A DNA stretch of 42,042 nt, from positions 1-42,042 of the forward strand of contig JAOQAK010000096.1 of the NCBI GenBank assembly GCA_025963635.1, written 5' to 3'. The position numbers and the translations under genes are program-made. Numbering within the stretch: the first letter of the stretch is position 1; each line of letters begins with the position of its first letter. The notes beneath the pieces are model-generated. The model worked only from the letters and a program-made list of their open reading frames with translations, did no database searches and was not told the origin of the DNA. Source of the stretch: Ferruginibacter sp. (GTDB lineage Bacteria > Bacteroidota > Bacteroidia > Chitinophagales > Chitinophagaceae). This document shows positions 1 through 9,103 of the stretch, piece after piece.

Positions 1-2141
1 GAATCCCTGAAAGGCTCATCGATATTGAGTATCCGGGCTGCTTGAATGGTAGTTTTAAAAAGGTTGCGAATGATCTGGTGATCCATCGTTGGCCCGGCTA
101 CCAATCCACCTTGTTCGGGTGAATTGGATGGCGTGCTGATAAGCCATCCCGTTGCTGGATCCTTTATCAAAAAATGATTGAAGAACATAGCCGCTTCCTT
201 CATAATTGGGTAGGCTTTGTTCTGAAGAAATAGCTTGTCTTGCGTAAACGCAAAATGCTCCCATAAATGCTGGCAAAGCCATGCTCCGCCGGTCACCCAT
301 ATCCCATGGTTGGAAGCATTGATCGGGGCTGTGCCACGCCATAGGTCTGTATTGTGATGAACCACCCAACCCGGTGCATTGTAATAGTCCTTTGCTGTTT
401 GCCTGCCGGATGCTTCCAACTCGCTGATCATCGAAAAGAGTGGCTGGTGCAAGGGTGAAAGATTTAGCAACTCCGCCGGCCAGTAATTCATTTCAGCATT
501 AATATTGGTGGTGTATTTACTGCCCCAGGGAGGCGTCAACAGGTCGTTCCAGATCCCTTGCAGATTTGCCGGCTTTGTACCCGGCCTCGAACTGGAGATC
601 AGTAAATATCTTCCATACTGCAGGTATAGAGCAACCAATGAAGGATCCGGGGAACGAGCGAATTTTTCAATCCTTTCATCAGTGGGTAACAACTCGTTTT
701 CGGTTTTTCCGAGGTCAATGCTTAGTGTGTTGAAATACTTTTTATACTCAGTAATATGGGTCGATCTTATTTGCGCGTAAGGTATACCGTTAACGGCTTG
801 CAGATCCAGTTTGCATTTTGCTGAAGGATCAGCGGTTACATCCTTATAGTTTTTATAATTGGTGGCAGCGGTTAAAAATAAAGTAGCCTCATTCGCATCG
901 GATACTACAATGGTATTATCGATGATTTTGACAGTACCGCCTTTTATTTTTACCTGCAAGTAACTTTCGCCACGCAGCACACCGTTCCTAACCTTTACAG
1001 ATAAGTTGATGGTGTTGTTATTAATTTTTTTTACGGTAAAATTTTTATGCGGACTGGCCAACGAAGCCTCAAAACTGATGCTGCCTATTTTTGTAGCCGA
1101 TAAATGCACGGCCATTACCTGGTGAGGCTGACTGACAAAATATTCTCTTTTAAAATCAATGCCATTCATTGAGTAAGAAGTTGTGGCAATGGCATTGTTT
1201 ATGTCGAGTTCTCTTTTGTAATTCGTTATCGAAGCATGTTTAAAATTTAAAAACAAATCGCCAAAGGGCTGGTAACTTGCCTGGTAACTTGACACAGCAG
1301 GTGGATTCTCATCCCGGATGAAATATTTCCACTGGCCATTCAATGAAATCTTTGATGCTTCACCGCCATTGGGATAAATTCCAATATGCTTTGTAACATC
1401 TTTATAACCAAGAATCCCGCCTTTATCAGAATAGTTCAGCACCTGGATGGCAATCGTGTTCTTGCCCGCATGTAATAATCCTCTCGGTAGCGTGTATTTC
1501 CTTGGTTCCGCATCTTTTTGTGTACCAACCAGTTTGCCATTGATATAGGTAAGATCTTCATCCCGGATACGATTCAGATCGAGCACCAGGTCCTTCTCTA
1601 AAAAAGAAACCGGAACTTCAAAACTTTTACGCAACCACACTGCGCCATCCAGGTCTTCAAAGCCTACTGCTTCCCACCCATCATAAGATGGCACCTGCAT
1701 GGTTTTCCACTGACTATCATCAAAATTTTCAAGTGAAGGATTTCCATGTATACCCTTTAGGTTTTTCATTTCCCCTTCCCATTTATCCTTCTCTCCTTCT
1801 TTACTTTTTACTCCCATGAACTCCCTTTCTGCCAATGCTTCCGCTTCCTTCTGTTTGCCGGCAAATAACAATTGCCTGATCGAGTCTAAATATCGATATG
1901 CACCCGGACGATTATAATTGCGTGGTTCGCCGGTCCAAAGCGTTTCTTCATTAAACTGGATCCTTTCATGGTCTACCACTCCAAATATCATCCCGCCAAT
2001 TCTTCCATTTCCTATTGGCAAAGCAGCAGTCCATTTATCCGCGGGTTTGTTGTACCATAGTTTCAAACCCTGTGCATTGGCAGTATTCATGTTCAAAAAG
2101 AGCATGACTAATAAACCCCATTTAATTTTTTGTAAGATCAT
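1..2141 (-). CDS. Secreted GH95 alpha-L-fucosidase/alpha-L-galactosidase, 3' end cut by window
   Basis: Inverting alpha-L-fucosidase or alpha-L-galactosidase of glycoside hydrolase family 95, expected in the periplasm or on the cell surface. The start is ATG at 2141-2139; 713 codons are visible and the frame is still open at base 1, so the C terminus is missing. Residues 1-24 form a signal peptide (hydrophobic core, ending in NTANAQG). Family signatures are clear: TNINAEMNYWPAE near 545-557, HHNTDLWRGTAP, and PSNSPEQG. By family knowledge N546 and N548 belong to the catalytic base relay and E676 is the general acid; the partnering Asp would lie in the missing part. Residues about 128-260 are an inserted jelly-roll, GH2-like sugar-binding domain between the N-terminal beta domain halves. 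It lies 160 bp downstream of the GH28 gene on the same strand, so a shared role in pectin or hemicellulose side-chain removal is likely. Fucose versus L-galactose specificity cannot be read from the sequence. Confidence 0.93.
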   Translation of the reverse strand, partial: MILQKIKWGLLVMLFLNMNTANAQGLKLWYNKPADKWTAALPIGNGRIGGMIFGVVDHERIQFNEETLWTGEPRNYNRPGAYRYLDSIRQLLFAGKQKEAEALAEREFMGVKSKEGEKDKWEGEMKNLKGIHGNPSLENFDDSQWKTMQVPSYDGWEAVGFEDLDGAVWLRKSFEVPVSFLEKDLVLDLNRIRDEDLTYINGKLVGTQKDAEPRKYTLPRGLLHAGKNTIAIQVLNYSDKGGILGYKDVTKHIGIYPNGGEASKISLNGQWKYFIRDENPPAVSSYQASYQPFGDLFLNFKHASITNYKRELDINNAIATTSYSMNGIDFKREYFVSQPHQVMAVHLSATKIGSISFEASLASPHKNFTVKKINNNTINLSVKVRNGVLRGESYLQVKIKGGTVKIIDNTIVVSDANEATLFLTAATNYKNYKDVTADPSAKCKLDLQAVNGIPYAQIRSTHITEYKKYFNTLSIDLGKTENELLPTDERIEKFARSPDPSLVALYLQYGRYLLISSSRPGTKPANLQGIWNDLLTPPWGSKYTTNINAEMNYWPAELLNLSPLHQPLFSMISELEASGRQTAKDYYNAPGWVVHHNTDLWRGTAPINASNHGIWVTGGAWLCQHLWEHFAFTQDKLFLQNKAYPIMKEAAMFFNHFLIKDPATGWLISTPSNSPEQGGLVAGPTMDHQIIRNLFKTTIQAARILNIDEPFRD

Positions 2142-2301
2142 AAGCTATTTTAAATCACCATTTATTAAATCGCTATTGTTAACTGGTTCACGAAAAGATT
2201 AACTTGTCCGGATAATTGTCAATGGTTTCTCAGTCGGGTCCCGGCACGCATCGTGCGTTGCTTGCAGTACCCGCTGTGTTTATTGAACTCAAGCATCCAA
2301 C

Positions 2302-3864
2302 CTATTGTCTCACTTCTTCTTTATTAATTTCATTGCCTAAGTTTATCTTAGCATCGCCTAACTCATTATTCTTAATCACCACCATTTTAGTTGCTGCACC
2401 TTTTATTTCTGCAAATATTTGAGTGCCTTTCACAGGCCAGCAATTGCGCACCAACACTTCGGCCACACTGGTTAGTTTTATCAGTGGTACTGTTTCCAAT
2501 GGTTTGGCAGATGACAAAGCGTCTATCTCTAACCGTTGTACCATTTCTGCCTGCAATGCGCTTCCTGTTTTTGCGTTTACCCTTACGTTGTGCAATTCGA
2601 TGTCTCTTGCATTTTTAATGACAATACCTGTTTCCGCTTCGAAAACCAGGTCGTTAAAACTGATTTCCTGCACCGGCATTTCGGCAAGGCCATTAATAAA
2701 TATTGCCTGCTTTGTATAGGCTGTGATATTGCTGAACCGGATATTCCGGAATTGGGGCGTGCGGTCACCAAGAGGTTCGGGCTTCACATTCGCATATTCC
2801 ATATCCAGCACGATGGCTTGCTCCCTAATATTTTTCATTACAATATTGTCCACCCGGATATCTTCCACCACACCGCCACGGCCACGGGCTGTTTTAATGC
2901 GAATACCTCTATCCGTTCCATCAAAAATACAATTGGAGATCGTTATCTTTTTTACCCCACCACTCATCTCGCTACCAATCACCACACCACCATGACCACT
3001 GAGCATGGTACAATTGGTGATGGTATAATTTTCTGCAGCCATATTTTTTGTCCGCCCGGGCACATCCTTACCGGATTTGATCGTGATGCAATCATCTCCC
3101 ACACTGATATGGCAATTTGAAATATGAACATACTTACAGGATTCCGGGTTGATGCCGTCTGTATTAGGCGAGTGTGGGTTGTTGATGGTAACCGCATTCA
3201 CTGTTACGTTTTCGCAAAACTCAGGGTTCACTGTCCAGAAGGGCGAGTTGGTAATGGTGATGCCTTCGATCAGCACATTTTTACAGAACATCGGCTGTAT
3301 GAACGGCGGCCGCAAAAAGCCCTGTTTCATCTGGGCTGCATCATCGGGTAAAATGATATTTGCATTCAAGCTATCAAAAGTCCTTTGCCATTTATTACGT
3401 GGCAAACCGTTTTTAAACCCTTCTACATAATCCCACCATTTTTTACCATGACCATTTATTTTGCCTCTTCCAATAATTGAAATGTTCTCAGCCTTGTAAG
3501 CATAAAAAAGCGGCGAAAAACTCATTACATCCACTCCTTCATACCTGCTTTCCACCATGGGCAGGTAATCATCAAAATTATCACTGAAATGTAACTCAGC
3601 GCCAGCATCAATAAAAATAGTGATATTGCTTTCCAGGTGAATTGCGCCGGTGAGATATTTACCCGCAGGGAAATAAACCGTACCACCACCGGCTTTAGAG
3701 GCAACTTCAATGGCTTTTTTAATTGCAAATGTAGCAATTGCGCTGCTGTCTCTCTTTGCACCATATTTTGTTACATCATAAAATGATTGACCGATACAAC
3801 AATTCACCGCAGCTAGCATCAGCACTGATAAAAAAATATTCCTGCCTTTATTTTTCAATTTCAT
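2302..3864 (-). CDS. Secreted GH28 polygalacturonase-type glycoside hydrolase
   Basis: Right-handed parallel beta-helix pectinase of family GH28, which hydrolyses alpha-galacturonosyl bonds. 520 aa, close to the usual size for Bacteroidota exo-acting members. Residues 1-25 are a signal peptide ending CCIGQ. The pectate-lyase-like N-terminal strand (DVTKYGAKRDSS, about 30-41) is followed by all four GH28 catalytic motifs: NTDGI at 234-238 (catalytic D236), GDD at 256-258, GHGG at 290-293 (H291) and RIK at 322-324. These match the active-site Asp triad, His, and Arg/Lys substrate-binding pair of characterised polygalacturonases. It sits between a GH95 gene (160 bp downstream) and a 932-aa GH gene (342 bp upstream), all on the minus strand. 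The combination fits pectin side chains such as rhamnogalacturonan II, but the exact linkage (exo-galacturonidase or rhamnogalacturonan hydrolase) is inference. Confidence 0.95.
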   Translation of the reverse strand: MKLKNKGRNIFLSVLMLAAVNCCIGQSFYDVTKYGAKRDSSAIATFAIKKAIEVASKAGGGTVYFPAGKYLTGAIHLESNITIFIDAGAELHFSDNFDDYLPMVESRYEGVDVMSFSPLFYAYKAENISIIGRGKINGHGKKWWDYVEGFKNGLPRNKWQRTFDSLNANIILPDDAAQMKQGFLRPPFIQPMFCKNVLIEGITITNSPFWTVNPEFCENVTVNAVTINNPHSPNTDGINPESCKYVHISNCHISVGDDCITIKSGKDVPGRTKNMAAENYTITNCTMLSGHGGVVIGSEMSGGVKKITISNCIFDGTDRGIRIKTARGRGGVVEDIRVDNIVMKNIREQAIVLDMEYANVKPEPLGDRTPQFRNIRFSNITAYTKQAIFINGLAEMPVQEISFNDLVFEAETGIVIKNARDIELHNVRVNAKTGSALQAEMVQRLEIDALSSAKPLETVPLIKLTSVAEVLVRNCWPVKGTQIFAEIKGAATKMVVIKNNELGDAKINLGNEINKEEVRQ

Positions 3865-3897
3865 GAACCTGGATTTTCAATATTATGTTCTGTTCGA

Positions 3898-4019
3898 AGG
3901 CGACTCCTGCGGAGTCGGATTTGAAATATTATATTTCTACAAAGTGGTTGCTCCCGATGGAGCAAAATACATATAATGCCCCAATTGATGAGAAAAGCCG
4001 CAGCTTTCAACCAATTGCA
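3898..4019. repeat. REP-like cluster of three short palindromes
   Basis: Intergenic stretch between the 932-aa GH gene and GH28. Three small hairpins follow one another: CGACTCC/GGAGTCG (3901-3917), TGCTCC/GGAGCA (3949-3964) and AAAGC/GCTTT (3994-4007). The last is bracketed by direct repeats CCAATTG at 3981-3987 and 4011-4017. None has a T-tract, so they do not look like terminators. The arrangement resembles the dispersed palindromic repeats of Bacteroidota genomes; copy number elsewhere in the genome cannot be judged here. Confidence 0.45.
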
Positions 4020-4206
4020 TTTTATTAAAATTATTTGTTTTCTAACATTTGTTTTTCAATTAAACATCGTTGTGTCACTCCCTTGTACGATTACAGCTAT
4101 GGGCAACAACCTTACTGCACAAAAATCATACATCCACAAATGATCATAATAAGCCAACCCTTAAAGACAAATCAGACATCAAAAAATAAGACATCAGAAA
4201 TTTCCT

Positions 4207-7005
4207 CTATTCAAACAACCAATCAATTTCCTTCTTCATGCCAGCTTCGGTTAAACCTGCATCATACAATGGCACTTCCTGTTCATCCCCAATAAAACCA
4301 ACGATAAGGCATACACCTCTTTCAAGTTTTAATATATTATTGCCTGCGGCAAAACTATAAGTATGAATATTAACCGGTGGCATATTCTTTATCACCAAGG
4401 CATTCGCAATTTTCGTTTCTGCCTGTCCATAATCATTGGCACTTGCATTGGTTTCTAGTTCAGGCGACTTCAAAAAGATAGTATCCTTTGTAAATGCTGC
4501 CGGTTTAAATTTAAAATAGCCTACCAGTACCTTCACCGGTTTGCTGTTACTAAAGTGAAGAACTGTTCCTTCCTTTAGTTGTTGCTTAAATGAACTTTGC
4601 AAGCCTTTCAGGTACTTTAATTCTTTGGCATATGATTGTATAGAAAAACCGGTATCCTTGTAAACTTTCGACAAGCTATCACCCACCTGGAACCAACCAG
4701 GGTTACCTTCAACGGTAACCGCAGCATTTTTTAAAATCATCGTTTTGGCAACAATTTTAACCGGACTGTTTTTTAGTGAATCGATGCTATGACTGAAATG
4801 TGCTAATTCCTTTTCAAAAGGAACCAACACTTCAGCCCATGTTTTAAAGGTACCGTCCACACCTCGGATCGGGATTTTACGCTGTTGTGTTTGCATGCTG
4901 TTGGCATACAGGTAAGTGCCTTTTGTCAGGTCAACTAACTGCTTGTAACTGGCCACACTTTTTTCTAATAAGGGCAACGCTTTTTCAAGATCTTTTATGT
5001 TATTGGAATATTTGTACCGTAGCACAAGCAGGGCTGCTTCTGCTTTGTATGCAAAATGATCGGCCAACGCCCGGTAGCAATACATATCATTTTTCAGTCG
5101 TTCAAATTCATCCTTGTTATTACTTATTTTTTTTGCCGTAGCTTCAATAGCGGCTACTGCCCTTTCGCCATGCTCCCTTACTTCCCTAATTATTTGTACA
5201 GGTGTTTCGCCGGTATGCGACTCCTTTTTCCATTCTTTTTCGGCATATTGAATCAGCATTTCACCTTCCGGACTTTCCCCATCATATAATAAAGTAAACA
5301 ATCCATAGCGATAGGGATTGATCAGTTGTGTCATCAGCATACCCAATGTAAGCGTTTGCCGGTTGCCGTCAGTTATGCCAAAGCGTCTTAACAACTTAGG
5401 CGCAATTTCCCCGGACTGCTCATAGGCTTCCAAAATATTTTTACCGTCCTGCGGGTTGCACCCGTATTTCGATGCCAGCAAGCCACTCCAGTAACGGACC
5501 TCTTCTTTCCTGTCACGGTCGGCTTTCCATGCATACCTGCTCCATGCCTTGTACCATATCCAGTCCCTTTCAATTTGTAGCAGCCTTTTTCCTTTTACAC
5601 TGTCTGCGCTATATGGCCAATCCCAATAAGAAGCCTGGGGATACAAATGCAGGCCTTTGCCACCCATCACCTCCAGCATCCCTTTTACCGACTGCTGAAT
5701 AAAATCTGCGGAGCCATAACGGAAGGGTTCCAGGTTGGCAAGAATGTGTACATTCTCAATTTGCACACTGCCGAGGTGACTTAGTGCCTGATGCAATTGC
5801 GCCCACGCACCACGGGGCGTTGGTGTAGTGAGTGCCTCGCCATTAAATTTGGCTTCGGTATATAAATTTTTGTACAATGGTAATGCGGCTTGCATTACTG
5901 AGGGGGCATCTGTATCGTGTGCCCTCAGTACGATGGGCGGTTCTTCGGTTTGCCCTAATGCCTTCAATCCATCTTTCACTCCGGGGATAATAGTTTTAGT
6001 AAACCATTCGATATCATCGTTGCCGGTTCCTTCCATGGCTTCCCCAAGGCAAACCATCAATCCCACATTCGGGTATTTTTCTACAAATGCCGCAATGGAT
6101 TTCCGGGTATAATCGGCGATCAGCGGAACAATATGCCTTTCCCGTTCCTGTGTTTTAATATGATGATGGGCTGCGAATGGTTTTGATACGATGATATTGT
6201 AAAACATCTGGATCACCCATATGCCCCGCTTATCTGCCTCGGTGGTAAGAAAGCGATATATTTCTTCATTTTTTTTGAAGGTAGCATCATCTACTTCCAC
6301 TGCGTAAGGATAATCTTTCAACCGTACCAGCGATGCAAACGGGTGGCCATTCCAGAGATAAAGCGAATTCATCCTGTTCTCAACGAGCGAATCGAGATAT
6401 TGGATCCATAATTTCTTATTGTAAAACCAGGGAAAGGTCTCTGGCGTGTAAGGATATTCATACACGGTTCTGCCGGGGAGATAATAAGGTTTTTGCACCC
6501 CGATACAGGCGCCGCGTAAAACCATGCCGGGCTGATCGGTTACTGATATTGACAGTGGAAGTTTTTTGCTGCTATTTACCCGATCAGACAATTCCAGGCA
6601 GCCGTACAATGCACCTGAATGATCGGCACCAGCGATGAACACCACGTTTTTATCCACGGAATGAATTGAAAAACCTTCTTTACCAATGGTTTTATCGATG
6701 CTGATTTTATAAAAATTTGCCGCCCTGGTTAATAATTCATCTTCAAAGCTTGCCACAATGATGAGCGGCTTTGAAGCAATGTTTATTTTATTCCACCCAA
6801 TTTTTTTTACCAGGTATCCTGCTTTGACCAGGCTAGCTGTTAACTTTTCAACCCCAAAGATGATACGGGCATTACTATGTTCGGGGAGGATGATTGAAAC
6901 AGTCTTTATGGGACCACCAGTGGTTTGCCGGGCATCCGAACCAGGCAGGTAAACAAAAAATACTAATAATAAAACGATAAGTTTCAGCAATCGATTTTTA
7001 TACAT
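4207..7005 (-). CDS. Secreted glycoside hydrolase with GH20/GH67-type N-terminal domain and barrel, specificity unknown
   Basis: 932-aa exported protein, probably a glycosidase for acidic or plant oligosaccharides. Residues 1-25 are a signal peptide. Residues about 33-155 form the alpha/beta 'zincin-like' N-terminal domain shared by GH20, GH67, GH84 and GH115; the diagnostic stretch GADHSGALYGCLELS is at 126-140. A TIM-barrel-like region follows (about 160-500), opening with RGACIG at 164. It has a strand-end acidic cluster CLGEAME (E322, E325), a candidate catalytic acid, and VLRAHDTD near 359-366. Residues 500-720 are helical and the last 170 residues look like a beta domain. I cannot assign it to a numbered GH family: it is not a canonical GH67 alpha-glucuronidase and is longer than GH20 enzymes. 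It lies upstream of GH28 and GH95 on the same strand, so it probably acts on the same polysaccharide. Confidence 0.75.
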   Translation of the reverse strand: MYKNRLLKLIVLLLVFFVYLPGSDARQTTGGPIKTVSIILPEHSNARIIFGVEKLTASLVKAGYLVKKIGWNKINIASKPLIIVASFEDELLTRAANFYKISIDKTIGKEGFSIHSVDKNVVFIAGADHSGALYGCLELSDRVNSSKKLPLSISVTDQPGMVLRGACIGVQKPYYLPGRTVYEYPYTPETFPWFYNKKLWIQYLDSLVENRMNSLYLWNGHPFASLVRLKDYPYAVEVDDATFKKNEEIYRFLTTEADKRGIWVIQMFYNIIVSKPFAAHHHIKTQERERHIVPLIADYTRKSIAAFVEKYPNVGLMVCLGEAMEGTGNDDIEWFTKTIIPGVKDGLKALGQTEEPPIVLRAHDTDAPSVMQAALPLYKNLYTEAKFNGEALTTPTPRGAWAQLHQALSHLGSVQIENVHILANLEPFRYGSADFIQQSVKGMLEVMGGKGLHLYPQASYWDWPYSADSVKGKRLLQIERDWIWYKAWSRYAWKADRDRKEEVRYWSGLLASKYGCNPQDGKNILEAYEQSGEIAPKLLRRFGITDGNRQTLTLGMLMTQLINPYRYGLFTLLYDGESPEGEMLIQYAEKEWKKESHTGETPVQIIREVREHGERAVAAIEATAKKISNNKDEFERLKNDMYCYRALADHFAYKAEAALLVLRYKYSNNIKDLEKALPLLEKSVASYKQLVDLTKGTYLYANSMQTQQRKIPIRGVDGTFKTWAEVLVPFEKELAHFSHSIDSLKNSPVKIVAKTMILKNAAVTVEGNPGWFQVGDSLSKVYKDTGFSIQSYAKELKYLKGLQSSFKQQLKEGTVLHFSNSKPVKVLVGYFKFKPAAFTKDTIFLKSPELETNASANDYGQAETKIANALVIKNMPPVNIHTYSFAAGNNILKLERGVCLIVGFIGDEQEVPLYDAGLTEAGMKKEIDWLFE

Positions 7006-7276
7006 AGGATTCAGTTAAAGAAGAAAATTCAGTTGCAAGTCCTTTCGCCGGTAAAGAGGAATAAAATATGGATTTGATCAGCTGAAGCAATCGGTATCGT
7101 TGTTAATTATTAATGGCTGCTTGCAAATTCAGGCAAGTGTGAGGAATAAAAATAGACGTTATCGCCAGGTAAACCATCATGTGCCTTCCTGATTAGAAAT
7201 TTTAGATAAGTTTAATCGTTTAAATATCCGGGTGGATTTTTAAGTTAAACATGAGATTTAGGTCATTCATCCGCAA

Positions 7277-7459
7277 CTATGGCCCTTCACCAGGAGGAGG
7301 ATCTTCATACGGCGGTGTTTCAAATGGGTCCTCGTCTGGGATAAGGTCCGGATCTTCCTCAGGGATAATCATTTCTTCCGGATCAACCGGAGGAATTACG
7401 TCAGGCTGTTTCGGGTGCACTGGTGGCGTTGGTATAACTGGTTGCTTTTTTACAGGCAT
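7277..7459 (-). CDS. Proline- and acid-rich miniprotein, unknown function
   Basis: 60-aa protein made almost entirely of Pro, Glu, Asp, Ile and Val. After a basic start (MPVKKQP) it reads as repeating P-x-x-P and acidic blocks such as PDVIPPVDPEE and IPEEDPDLIPDEDP. It has no cysteine and no hydrophobic membrane segment, so it should be extended and soluble. The opposite strand has a Gly/Ser-rich open frame over the same bases, a composition artefact. It follows the erythromycin-esterase-family gene on the same strand after 79 bp and could be its last operon member. Similar Pro/Glu-rich small proteins occur in Bacteroidota, but no function is established. Confidence is moderate because the case rests on composition and placement. 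Confidence 0.5.
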   Translation of the reverse strand: MPVKKQPVIPTPPVHPKQPDVIPPVDPEEMIIPEEDPDLIPDEDPFETPPYEDPPPGEGP

Positions 7460-7538
7460 GCGCTAAGTTTTAAATGGTTAATGAACAATAATGTACTTAC
7501 ATTGGATTGCAATACATTTATACATCCATGATACCGGA

Positions 7539-8876
7539 TCAAACTCCGAAAGGGTATGTGTCTGGTAATGCCTCGCCACCCGGTTGTATATGGAGAGGGT
7601 ACAATGCCCTTGTTTCATCCAGGTATATAAAAGCATCATAGCGCAACGGCAAAACAGTAGGCACATAATTGCCATATTGTTCATACTGTGGATTATATAC
7701 TACGCCAATTGCCCGATGACCAATATGATTTTCCATAAATAGATCATCACTTGCCAAATCCTCCATCATCAGTAATTTATTCTCTTTACCGGCTTTGTGC
7801 AGCAGGTATTCCCAACTGCCTTTTGTTGCTGCCGGTACACCAATCGAGTGCATTGGAGCCCCCCAGGAACGGCCTGCAATCACAGTTCCCTTGTATGATC
7901 CGAACCCCACCAGCACCACGCCTTTATCCTTGTGTTGCATCCTCGCCAGTTCACCGATGTTGAACATACCCTCATTGATCATATCTGTGGCTCTTGCATC
8001 ACCTACATGCGTATTGTGCGCCCATACAATCACTTTTGTATTTTCGCCGTGAAAGCTGATCAGCCGGTTCAGAGTATCGGCCATATGCCTGTCGCGGATA
8101 TTCCAGCTATGCGGACCGCCTTTTATCATTGCACGATAATATTTCTCGGCATTTACTGCAATCAAAGCATTTTGTTCGGTGCTAAACACATTTTCGTGAT
8201 CTGAATTATAAATTGGCAGCTTTTGTTGTATTTCTTTCAATAAATCCACCACGGCATTCTCGCATAACTCTGGAACAAACTGCGACGCCCTTGCATAAGA
8301 TGTTCCCTCCTCTTTGCGATATGGTTCAAAACATCGAAATGCTTTTTCTGCAACTTTCAAAGCGCCGGTATCCACCTTTTTTAAATACTGCATAATGCTC
8401 TCCATGCTCTCCCACAAACTATACACATCCAATCCATAGAATCCAACTTTTTTTTCGGATGACAGCCCACGGTTATTGGTTTGTAACCAATCTGAGAATG
8501 CCACCATTTCCCAGTTTGCCCACATCCAGGTGGGCCACCGGTCAAATGCATGTAATACCTGGAATGAACCTTTATCTTCAATATTGTAATTCTTTATAAA
8601 CCGGTTCACACGGTAGCAATCAGGCCAATCTCCTTCAACAGCGATGAACCTGAAACCCTTCTCTTCAATCAGCCTTTTGGAAATGTGTGCCCGCCAGGTA
8701 TAATACTCATGGGTGCCATGGCTTGCTTCGCCTAACATTACGATCTGAGCGTTTCCGATCCCATCGAACAGCGGCTGTAAATCTGCTTTACTTTCCAAAG
8801 GAACTGCGTTTCGGTTGATGATGCTAACCGCTTCTAAATCGCTGAGACCCGCTTTTTTTGTAAAATATTGTCGCAT
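7539..8876 (-). CDS. Erythromycin esterase family protein
   Basis: 445-aa cytoplasmic hydrolase-like protein of the erythromycin esterase family (PF05139; EreA/EreB fold, related to ChaN). The hallmark GEASHGTHEYY spans 49-59 (E50, H53, H56), VEGDWPD spans 80-86 (E81), and WAHNTHVGDARA lies in the C-terminal half. These are the metal-free hydrolytic centre residues expected for the family. There is no signal peptide. Most environmental members have no proven macrolide activity, so a resistance label would be an over-call. It is the fourth gene of a compact minus-strand set (unknown secreted protein, membrane protein, tail-anchored miniprotein, this gene) with gaps of 3, 14 and 29 bp, suggesting a shared envelope-related role. 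The usual dienelactone-hydrolase or phosphoribosyltransferase partner is not here. Confidence 0.9.
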   Translation of the reverse strand: MRQYFTKKAGLSDLEAVSIINRNAVPLESKADLQPLFDGIGNAQIVMLGEASHGTHEYYTWRAHISKRLIEEKGFRFIAVEGDWPDCYRVNRFIKNYNIEDKGSFQVLHAFDRWPTWMWANWEMVAFSDWLQTNNRGLSSEKKVGFYGLDVYSLWESMESIMQYLKKVDTGALKVAEKAFRCFEPYRKEEGTSYARASQFVPELCENAVVDLLKEIQQKLPIYNSDHENVFSTEQNALIAVNAEKYYRAMIKGGPHSWNIRDRHMADTLNRLISFHGENTKVIVWAHNTHVGDARATDMINEGMFNIGELARMQHKDKGVVLVGFGSYKGTVIAGRSWGAPMHSIGVPAATKGSWEYLLHKAGKENKLLMMEDLASDDLFMENHIGHRAIGVVYNPQYEQYGNYVPTVLPLRYDAFIYLDETRALYPLHIQPGGEALPDTYPFGV

Positions 8877-8905
8877 ACGATTGATTTTAAGTTAGGGAAA
8901 TTGTT

Positions 8906-9091
8906 TCAGATCATGATAAAGCCGATGATTATTATTACAGCACAGAACAGGCCAATTATAAGTACTATTAAATACAATAAAATCCGCTGAACTGTAGAAA
9001 ATGTTGCATGAGTTAAGCAGTTTAATCGCATGAATAGCTCGCTGTCGGAACTCATGAGTTTTCTGTACAAACATTTGTATTTTAATTCCAT
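8906..9091 (-). CDS. Tail-anchored small membrane protein, unknown function
   Basis: 61-aa frame with a charged N-terminal half and a single very hydrophobic C-terminal segment (about residues 37-61, LYLIVLIIGLF then AVIIIIGFIMI), i.e. a tail anchor with almost nothing after it. ATG at 9091 is preferred; a TTG one codon upstream is the only alternative. It begins 14 bp after the stop of the 203-aa membrane protein gene and ends 29 bp before the erythromycin-esterase-family start, all on the same strand. This spacing is the main reason to believe it. A longer open frame in a different phase over the same bases lacks such organisation. No family is recognised. Confidence 0.5.
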   Translation of the reverse strand: MELKYKCLYRKLMSSDSELFMRLNCLTHATFSTVQRILLYLIVLIIGLFCAVIIIIGFIMI

Positions 9092-9103
9092 CAAATAAGC
9101 AAA

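Noticed and set aside
7251..7466. 71-aa Gly/Ser-rich frame opposite the proline-rich miniprotein
   Set aside because: Antisense shadow of the Pro/Glu codons; the minus frame is more plausible.
7539..8876. Antibiotic resistance gene label for the erythromycin esterase family protein
   Set aside because: Family membership is clear but most members are not macrolide esterases.
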